Source of the DNA: a virus
Virus record (IMG/VR): IMGVR_UViG_3300025141_010569
Coordinates: 1 to 32,551 of that record
Length of the DNA stretch: 32,551 bases
Strand: one strand, 5' to 3'
Position 1 is the stretch's first letter, and each line of letters opens with the position of its first letter. The position numbers and the translations under genes were made by a program. Shown piece by piece: positions 27,073-32,551 of this stretch. The notes under the pieces were generated by a model that saw only the letters and a list, made by a program, of their open reading frames with translations, searched no databases and had not been told where the DNA came from.

Positions 27073-27938
27073 CCCCTTGCCCCCTGCTTTGCCGCCTCGA
27101 ACTGCGCCTTAATGGTCTTGAGCCTTCGATTCCTGGCGCGCAATGACTTGCGTGCTGACACCTCGATCTGCGCGAGTCTTAGCATATCAAAGAGCGCCGG
27201 GAAAAAGAGCACGGCAACGACGTCATCGATCTTGCGCATGTCGTCAGCGCTCAGTTCGAGCAAAAATCCCCACTTGTTGCCCAGGATCCGCGCCAGATCG
27301 CTGTTATTCTTTGGCTGGCTTGTGCGTCTGCGGGATCCAGACGTGCCGCCCAGACCGGGATCGCGTGTCTTGCGTGAGCCGCCATAAAACGAGATCCGCG
27401 CCTTTGTCGGCCCAAGCGGGCGGATCTGCATGCCCTGCGCTAGCGTGCCGGTATTGTAAAGCGTCACCTTGGTTTTACCCTGCGCCTCTGCGTAGGCGCG
27501 TGAACTCTTATAGGCGGCCCAACCTTTCATTGGCCCACTCTGCACCCTGAACTCGAAGCCAGCGGGCTGCGGTCGTTTCGGGCTTACCCAGACGTAACCA
27601 ACGCCCTCCTCGATCAGCTTGCCGTCAGGCCCGATCCTGTGGCCCGGCTTGCCCTGACCATGCCTGTGCCCCTTGGCGGGCGGGCGCTTGTCCGAATATA
27701 GGCCAAACGGCTTGTCGCCAGACTTGCCCTCAGTGAAGATCGATCGCTTGATCAGCGCGTACGCAAGCCGCGCCACGTTCAGCAGCGGTTCAGCCATCTT
27801 CATCTGATCGGGTGTGATGAGTTCAGGATCCCAGCCGGTCATCGAGATCCGCGCACCGCGCCGGCCTCTGCCCATCTTGGACACGACCTTGCCCTTCTTG
27901 GCCTGGACGCTCGTCAGCCGATAATCAACACCAACCAC
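27069..27938 (-). CDS. Basic head-morphogenesis or neck-like protein (289 aa)
   Basis: The GTG start shares its G with the portal stop (TAGTG). The protein is very basic and contains VGYVWVSPKRPQPAGFEFRV, LYNTGTLAQGMQIRPLG and NSDLARILGNKWGFLLELSADD. The N-TG-L...I...I.FYGG and following ILGNKWGF pattern resembles virion-morphogenesis/tail-completion proteins (Mu gpG or HK97 gp10 style), but position directly after the portal would also fit a minor head protein. There is no MuF catalytic signature. The assignment is tentative. Confidence 0.5.
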   Translation of the reverse strand: MVGVDYRLTSVQAKKGKVVSKMGRGRRGARISMTGWDPELITPDQMKMAEPLLNVARLAYALIKRSIFTEGKSGDKPFGLYSDKRPPAKGHRHGQGKPGHRIGPDGKLIEEGVGYVWVSPKRPQPAGFEFRVQSGPMKGWAAYKSSRAYAEAQGKTKVTLYNTGTLAQGMQIRPLGPTKARISFYGGSRKTRDPGLGGTSGSRRRTSQPKNNSDLARILGNKWGFLLELSADDMRKIDDVVAVLFFPALFDMLRLAQIEVSARKSLRARNRRLKTIKAQFEAAKQGARG

Positions 27939-29482
27939 TAGGCCACGATCTCAAGCGGTCGAGCGCCAGCCAAGACCCTGCGCGCTGCGTCCTCGGTCAC
28001 CCCTAGCGCCTCGACCATGAAAGCGATCCCGCCTTCGACAGTCAGCGAGCCGGTGGCCACGCGTTCAGCGACAGACAGGCCAGCCAACACCTGGCCCGCT
28101 GTCAGCGCTGCGCCACCTGCGCCCGCCTCTGCGGCCAGCGTGGCCCGCTGCTCAAGGTTGAACCGCACCCGATCTTGCGCGGCTTCCTCGCTGATGGCCT
28201 CACGCGCTGCCAACTCTTCAGCGGGTGAGGTGATGCCCATCGCGACGAGACGCTCAAGCGCTTGCGCGGCGTGCAACTCATCAACGATCTGCACGGGCTC
28301 ACGGTAGGCGACTTGCACACCTGACGGCGGGAAGATCTCCACACCGCTCTGCACGTTTGTCCATGCGCTGACGGCGCGCAGGATCCTGGCCTCTGCGCGT
28401 TTGCACTCGTTGACCGCTCTGCGGCGCTCAACGTCTCGGTCGAGGTTATCGAGCCGCTTGGCCAAAGCGGTCAACGCGCTCGACTTGAGCACCGTGGCCG
28501 GGCTCAAGCCCTGCATGGCCACAGACATCTTGAGATAGTGATCAACCACCAGCCGATAGCCATCGAGCCGGGGATCCGCTTGTGCGAACTCGAACGAATG
28601 CTCTGGATCGCTGAGACCGATCACCGTCTCAGGCCCTAACTCGATCTCGCTGGCGGTGGCGTGAGGGAGCCCGCGGACGACCGCCTGGCCGTGTGCCTGC
28701 ATGAGTGCGACAACCCCTATCGAAGTTTGGTCTGATGAAACGGCGCGCTGTGCCAGCAGTAAACTCTCGTTAGCTGGTGACATGAATTCTCCCGGGGCCG
28801 GAAGCGCACCACGCAGCCGAACGGCCGGGATAAAGCCTAGCGGGTTGCTGCCGTCATCGCGCCACAGACCCTTACCAGCCAGATCACCCGGTGCGGTGGT
28901 TGTCCACACTGCCGTGGTGGGCGTGATGAGCGCAGTGGCAAACGACGTGATCCCGGTGGTGGCATCTTGCCCCACGGGCAGCCGGACAAACCACTTGCTG
29001 ACGTCGTCCTCATCATGGCTTGTCGGATCGGCCAGCTCGACGGACTGATCTTGAGGCGGCACCAGCAAGAGCCGCACGCCGCCTGACTTGGTGCCCCAGA
29101 CCCAGACCGTTGCGTTGTTCAGCGCGACCACCTGCTGATGCGCGTTGAGCATGGTTTCATCGATGCTGATCTCTTTGTAGATCTCACGCATCCGATCGGC
29201 CTGATCCTCTGACAGCCCGTCAAAGGTGCGTTGCGGTGCGTTCAGATACAGTTGCGCCTGCTCAAGAGCCAGCCGACGCACGAGCGGGATCGGTTTGAGC
29301 GTGTGATTTTTCCACGTCACCGGAAAACGGCGTTTGCGCTCTGCCTCCATGTCGCTCATATCGCCACGCAGGTACTGCCACAGAAGCCGCGTGATCTCGC
29401 GCCAGGCCAGACCACCAGCCCGGTCAACGTCTGCTGATGAGCCTACGGTCAGGCCCAGATCTAGAGGTGCCGCGTCTGCCAT
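27938..29482 (-). CDS. Portal protein, SPP1 gp6-like
   Basis: A 514-aa portal subunit forming the DNA entry ring. ATG 29482 lies 59 bases inside the terL gene; no better start exists after the terL stop before the conserved N-terminus (LAWREITRLLWQYLRGD). Characteristic portal segments are ALNNATVWVWGTKSGG, VRLLLVPPQDQSVEL, NPLGFIPAVRLRG, NESLLLAQRAVSSDQTSIGV and SALTALAKRLDNLDRDVERR, followed by the helical crown. The length fits the family. Confidence 0.88.
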   Translation of the reverse strand: MADAAPLDLGLTVGSSADVDRAGGLAWREITRLLWQYLRGDMSDMEAERKRRFPVTWKNHTLKPIPLVRRLALEQAQLYLNAPQRTFDGLSEDQADRMREIYKEISIDETMLNAHQQVVALNNATVWVWGTKSGGVRLLLVPPQDQSVELADPTSHDEDDVSKWFVRLPVGQDATTGITSFATALITPTTAVWTTTAPGDLAGKGLWRDDGSNPLGFIPAVRLRGALPAPGEFMSPANESLLLAQRAVSSDQTSIGVVALMQAHGQAVVRGLPHATASEIELGPETVIGLSDPEHSFEFAQADPRLDGYRLVVDHYLKMSVAMQGLSPATVLKSSALTALAKRLDNLDRDVERRRAVNECKRAEARILRAVSAWTNVQSGVEIFPPSGVQVAYREPVQIVDELHAAQALERLVAMGITSPAEELAAREAISEEAAQDRVRFNLEQRATLAAEAGAGGAALTAGQVLAGLSVAERVATGSLTVEGGIAFMVEALGVTEDAARRVLAGARPLEIVA

Positions 29483-30908
29483 GGAATCGATCCAGGGTAT
29501 AGGTTGATCGTGTGCGCTCTGCCAGCACCACGCAGGCCATGCGGAGGCAATCGCTTGCGTGGTCGCTGATCCCGTCTTTTTGGCAGCGCATCGTGTCAAT
29601 CGTGCCGTCGCTGCGCTGCTTGTACCTGTAGTTAAGCATTGCCTTGATGAGCGCCCGGCGGTCCTGACGCGCTGCAATGCCCGTTGACAGATATAGCATA
29701 GGCGGGCCGTCCACAGGATCGAGCAGTGAGTTAACCACAGCGATCCCGCTAAGAATGCTTTGCTCCTCTTTGCTCCGCATGCGTGACACCTGCGCGGCCG
29801 GGAACTGCTGCAAAAGCCAGGACATCTCAGAGCGCACCGCACGATCGCCCACTGCCCAATCGGGCGGTCGGCCATACTGCGCGCAGCGCTGGACGATCAT
29901 CTGACGGAACTTGACAGAACTGGTGCCGCCATCAGGGCACATCTCGTCAAAGACAATCAGCGCCCCGTCTGGCTGTTCAGCCAGAAAGATGATGTGCGGG
30001 TTGGCGTGCCCCCAATCACACGAGATGGCGTACGGCGTCTCGGGGTTGTGCCGATACGGCCTGACGTGATCGTCACGGCTGAACTGGTAGACAGCCGCTT
30101 GAGGCTTGAGCACGTCACCCATGACCTCGCTCTGATACATGCGCTTTGAGTAGCTGCGCTCCATGTTGGCGATGTAATCACCAGGCAGGTGCGTGTTGCT
30201 CATGCTCGATGCCTTGATCGTATACCAGCGCCTCAGCTCGTTCTGCTGCTCTGACTGCGGCAACCCTCGTGCAGCGTGGCGACGCTCGACAAAGAGCGCA
30301 GGCAGCCCGCGCAGACCCTTGGGCGTGGTGGTCGCCCATAGACCGCGCATCCTGGCGCGCGGGTCACGCAGGCGCCCCTGTAACACGTTCCAGATGTAAG
30401 CCGGATCAAACGATACCTCAGACTCATCGATCGTGGCGTATCCACAGGTGCGGCCACGCAGGTGCTCGATCTTACTGAAGGACCGCCATGCAATCGAGCC
30501 ACCACACACAAGCTCTGCCTCTAGCCGGCTGCGGACATAGCGCCGCACGATCGGATATCCGGCCTTGTGCATGCGCTCAACAGCGATCTCGAACTCAGGC
30601 AGCAAGGTGCTGACGCACAAGTCGTAAGTCGGACCCAAGGCCAGGCCGGAACTTCCCGGATTCATTACACAATGCAGGAGCAACTCATAGACTGACCATA
30701 TGGTTTTACCAGAGCCAACACCCGCGCAGAAAAGCTTGAACGACGTTGCGCCCGGCCCGGCACCAGCCAGGTGTGCCCGCAGCTGATGCGGCAGCGGCAC
30801 ATAGCCCGTGGCGGCGCTGATGAGCCGCAGAGCACCTAGCCGGTCGTGGTTGTCACCAAGGCGCTGCCGCAACTCAAGCCAACTCTCACGGGCGTTAGAT
30901 GAGTTCAT
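29424..30908 (-). CDS. terL: Terminase large subunit
   Basis: A 494-aa packaging ATPase and nuclease. ATG 30908 is chosen because the frame upstream of it lies in the previous gene. The ATPase domain has Walker A AGVGSGKT at 62-69, Walker B YATIDE at 157-162 and coupling motif ATTTP soon after. The nuclease domain has ISCDWGHANPHIIFL, the middle acidic DWAVGDRAV and the last motif SDHASDCLRMA. All three acidic sites of the RNase H-like nuclease are visible, so it is probably active. It overlaps the portal start by 59 bases. Confidence 0.93.
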   Translation of the reverse strand: MNSSNARESWLELRQRLGDNHDRLGALRLISAATGYVPLPHQLRAHLAGAGPGATSFKLFCAGVGSGKTIWSVYELLLHCVMNPGSSGLALGPTYDLCVSTLLPEFEIAVERMHKAGYPIVRRYVRSRLEAELVCGGSIAWRSFSKIEHLRGRTCGYATIDESEVSFDPAYIWNVLQGRLRDPRARMRGLWATTTPKGLRGLPALFVERRHAARGLPQSEQQNELRRWYTIKASSMSNTHLPGDYIANMERSYSKRMYQSEVMGDVLKPQAAVYQFSRDDHVRPYRHNPETPYAISCDWGHANPHIIFLAEQPDGALIVFDEMCPDGGTSSVKFRQMIVQRCAQYGRPPDWAVGDRAVRSEMSWLLQQFPAAQVSRMRSKEEQSILSGIAVVNSLLDPVDGPPMLYLSTGIAARQDRRALIKAMLNYRYKQRSDGTIDTMRCQKDGISDHASDCLRMACVVLAERTRSTYTLDRFHGRRGTSRSGPDRRLISRR

Positions 30909-31272
30909 CACCCGTATCGGCCTCGTCAAGGTGAATGGCGCGCAACTCTGGCGGCACCTGCACCAGGGCGGCGGACGCGTCACCGGTGCCACCGGATGCC
31001 AGGGCAATGCGAAACAACAACCGCAGGTGCTGAGAGATCCTGCCGCCCGCGTCACCGCCGGCGCTTTGATCGATGATGTCCGCCATGAGCTGCGCACCGG
31101 TCACGGCGCCAAGGTCACGCATTGAGAAGCCGCCACGGTCAACGATCTCGTCGACCCGCTGCCGGATGCTTGCGGGGTAAAGTTCACGCACAGACGACCA
31201 GGCCAGCGGCACGTTGCTGGCTGCGTCTGCTGCCCGCCTCTGGTCTTGGCCTGTCCGGCTTGGCCTGCTCAA
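30895..31272 (-). CDS. Hypothetical protein in terminase operon (125 aa)
   Basis: ATG 31272 overlaps the preceding stop as ATGA. A helical protein: N-terminal basic Gln/Arg (TGQDQRRAADAASNVPL), LAWSSVRELYPASIRQRVDE, then IISQHLRLLF-type helices (GRISQHLRLLFRIALASGGTG) and an acidic end (LDEADTGDEL). The family is not recognised. Position directly before terL suggests a packaging accessory or a second small terminase-like component. Confidence 0.62.
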   Translation of the reverse strand: MSRPSRTGQDQRRAADAASNVPLAWSSVRELYPASIRQRVDEIVDRGGFSMRDLGAVTGAQLMADIIDQSAGGDAGGRISQHLRLLFRIALASGGTGDASAALVQVPPELRAIHLDEADTGDELI

Positions 31273-31664
31273 CGCATCACCTCACCGGCAGCGATCCGCC
31301 AGTCGCGGATCCACTCGTCGGCCACCTCTGCGACTGAGGCCGCATAGTTGCGAGCCTCGACGATGGCAGCGGCAGACTGTGCAGGTTCAGAGCCAGCGCG
31401 CCAGAGGTGGCGCCACAATGACGCGTTGATCCAGTCGTGCAGCCGCTCCATTGATCGCGGCTCGATGAGCGCAGCGCGCCCGCGTCCGACATCGACCACC
31501 AGCCGCACCGGCGCCCTGATGGCGGCAGCGGTCTGGCTCGCTGGGCTGCCGCAGTAGGCAGCGAGCAGCACCAACCGGCGCTGCTGGTGGCGCAGCGGCA
31601 CACCCTGAACCTCGTCATTGAACCTGCGCAACTGGCGCCAGGTGTCTGACGTCACGTATCTCAC
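31269..31664 (-). CDS. Hypothetical protein in terminase operon (131 aa)
   Basis: GTG 31664 forms GTGA with the stop of the nuclease gene and is preferred over ATG 31715, which would overlap it by 55 bases without a ribosome site. Helical and Arg-rich: RYVTSDTWRQLRRFNDEVQG, LRHQQRRLVLLAAYCG, SQTAAAIRAPVRLVVDVGRG, MERLHDWINASLWRHLW, VADEWIRDWRIAAGE. No family is recognised. The high Trp and Arg content may mean nucleic-acid contact. Confidence 0.6.
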   Translation of the reverse strand: MRYVTSDTWRQLRRFNDEVQGVPLRHQQRRLVLLAAYCGSPASQTAAAIRAPVRLVVDVGRGRAALIEPRSMERLHDWINASLWRHLWRAGSEPAQSAAAIVEARNYAASVAEVADEWIRDWRIAAGEVMR

Positions 31665-31972
31665 AGACCAGCCACCCAGCGGATCCAGCTTTCGAGCCGA
31701 CACAGCACCAGCCATTCGGCCCGGTCATCACGCCAGACGACCACCGGCTCCCGGCTGTCTGTGTCGTTGCAAGCTTGTCGCCAGGCCGATCGAACGTTCA
31801 CCCGCTTCTGAAGCTTCACCTCGATCCAGATGCCGGGCACGCCATCGCAATCCGGTGACCGGGCACCGTCCGATTGATTCGACCGTGAGACGTCATACCC
31901 CGCAGCGCGCAAGATGTTGCATACCTCGCGCTCACCCCGTGCGCCTTTGTTCCTGCTGCGTCTGCCGCTCAA
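31661..31972 (-). CDS. PD-(D/E)XK nuclease, Holliday-junction-resolvase-like (103 aa)
   Basis: A small nuclease with the full motif set: N-terminal RNKGARGEREV (Glu14/Glu16), Asp41/Asp43 in ARSPDCDGVPG, then IEVKLQ with Glu51 and Lys53. The layout matches archaeal Hjc-like and phage resolvase-type PD-(D/E)XK enzymes. Placed immediately after terS, it could trim branched DNA before packaging, similar to resolvases or HNH proteins found beside terminases. ATG 31972 overlaps the terS stop by ATGA. Confidence 0.75.
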   Translation of the reverse strand: MSGRRSRNKGARGEREVCNILRAAGYDVSRSNQSDGARSPDCDGVPGIWIEVKLQKRVNVRSAWRQACNDTDSREPVVVWRDDRAEWLVLCRLESWIRWVAGL

Positions 31973-32403
31973 TCGTCTGCCTCCAGCAACTTGGCCCGGT
32001 GCTCGATGTACCTGACCCGCTGGTCAGCCTCAGCGCGTGCGACCTCGGCGCGTGCTTGCGCTGCCATCAGTTCCGCACGCTTGCCGGGATCCATGAACTC
32101 AGCTGGCGCACGTCGCGTCAATAGCCAGGTGGCTGCGCGCCAGTCTTTGACCCCGGCATCTGACACGCGGCTGACAAGCTCTGCCACGCTTTCTGCCTCT
32201 GCGCGTGTGACGTCATTGCAGAAGTTGCGATATATGCCGCGCCTTTGTTCGCGACCCTTGGCCAGCCATCGCGAAACGGTAGCAGGGTCAATACCCACGC
32301 ACGCGGCGGCACAACTGATCGGGATGCCCTGCCGGACAAAGTCAACGATCGCCTTGCGCCGCGCCGGCGTGCACTTGCTGCGACGTGTCCGCCCGTCAGC
32401 CAT
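31969..32403 (-). CDS. terS: Terminase small subunit
   Basis: A 144-aa DNA-recognition subunit. An N-terminal HTH (IPISCAAACVGIDPATVSRWLAKG, 27-50) follows a basic start, then GIYRNFCNDVTRAEAESVAELVSRV and DWRAATWLLTRRAPAEFM. These are typical of small terminases of the helix-turn-helix class. The C-terminal Ala/Arg/Glu helix is a likely oligomerisation segment. ATG 32403 is the first start of the leftward late block, next to non-coding direct repeats that it may bind. Confidence 0.82.
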   Translation of the reverse strand: MADGRTRRSKCTPARRKAIVDFVRQGIPISCAAACVGIDPATVSRWLAKGREQRRGIYRNFCNDVTRAEAESVAELVSRVSDAGVKDWRAATWLLTRRAPAEFMDPGKRAELMAAQARAEVARAEADQRVRYIEHRAKLLEADD

Positions 32404-32511
32404 CGTGCCCGGCCTCTCGTGTCACGCCCATGGTGCCACCTTGTACCTTGTCGCCTGTACCTTGTATCCCTGCACCTTTCACCTTCCCCTTTCACCTTTC
32501 AAAAGCGGGGT

Positions 32512-32545
32512 GCCTCCCGGTTTTCGGGGTGAAAAAGGGGGAGGC
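32512..32545. terminator. Long hairpin at right end
   Basis: GCCTCCC (32512-32518) pairs with GGGAGGC (32539-32545), and inside it TTTTC (32521-32525) pairs with GAAAA (32531-32535) around a five-base loop. It may insulate the late operon from readthrough coming across the junction, or form part of the packaging site. Confidence 0.5.
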
Positions 32546-32551
32546 CTATGA
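32543..32551. repeat. Terminal 9-bp overlap, right copy
   Basis: Identical to bases 1-9; see the left copy. Confidence 0.6.

Larger units (their letters stand above)
32404..32551. promoter_or_regulatory. Non-coding end region with direct repeats and hairpin, candidate packaging site and late promoter
   Basis: Holds TGTACCTTGT at 32442-32451 and 32456-32465, CCTTTCACCTT at 32475-32485 and 32488-32498, and a long hairpin (32512-32545). The strand asymmetry, C/T-rich on plus and G/A-rich on minus, is marked. Its place immediately upstream of terS suits a pac/cos site and the late promoter. No protein-coding frame of interest is seen. Confidence 0.5.

Noticed and set aside
1-32551. Temperate phage with integrase and lysogeny module
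   Set aside because: No integrase, excisionase or large CI-like repressor is seen. The only small HTH proteins (7636-7836 and 1348-1575) do not by themselves show lysogeny.

Overview
The window looks like one complete, high-GC genome (or circularly permuted genome unit) of a tailed, siphovirus-type bacteriophage. Its first and last 9 bases are identical (GGCCTATGA at 1-9 and 32543-32551), so the ends probably join. Genes are packed head to tail with 4-base ATGA or GTGA overlaps. I see no tRNA, integrase, transposase, CRISPR array or rRNA. The host cannot be named from the sequence. High GC, near-consensus Shine-Dalgarno sites, a YqaJ/RecT pair and a Mu gpT-like capsid protein fit a GC-rich, probably proteobacterial host.

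Layout. Almost everything is read leftward. Crossing the junction, the leftward late block starts at about 32.4 kb: terS, a PD-(D/E)XK nuclease, two unknown genes, terL, portal, a basic neck-like protein, two tiny genes, a scaffold-like protein, a small head-region gene, major capsid, connector, tail terminator-like protein, tail tube, two tail-chaperone-position genes, tape measure, two distal-tail-position proteins, an 892-aa hub-like protein and three small fibre-like proteins. The lysis block follows (12.6-11.07 kb): a cysteine/histidine peptidase endolysin and three small membrane or helical proteins, then a beta-class DNA methyltransferase and two small unknown genes. From 9.9 to 7.6 kb lies an accessory strip of small leftward genes ending in a small helix-turn-helix protein. 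At 5.35-7.49 kb a single rightward block carries two small genes, a YqaJ/lambda-type exonuclease and a RecT annealing protein. It meets the HTH gene at a strong bidirectional terminator. From 5.24 kb leftward come SSB, a replisome-organiser-like protein, a DnaB-type helicase, two more DNA methyltransferases separated by a zinc-ribbon/HTH protein, and a lysozyme-like protein with a membrane or signal segment.

Most notable non-coding structure. (1) Four copies of a 15-bp palindromic site, GACGC-KKTGY-GCGTC, sit only in the short intergenic regions in front of early or accessory transcription units, including the one in front of the HTH gene. This suggests a single-repressor regulon. (2) Three CTAGCACATCGCTAG repeats, a 36-bp pyrimidine/purine tract and an AT-rich tract lie in that order inside the replisome-organiser gene, which is the architecture of the phage lambda origin inside gene O. 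(3) An element of about 51 bp, combining a hairpin with a ribosome-binding leader, separates consecutive small genes at 8.8-9.7 kb and looks like a cassette joint. (4) A perfect 24-bp inverted repeat pairs the leader of the first tail-chaperone gene with the start of the gene after the tape measure. (5) Three tandem repeats of exactly 22 bp lie in a small gene of the recombination operon. (6) Paired direct repeats and a long hairpin occupy the non-coding end region next to terS and are candidates for the packaging site.
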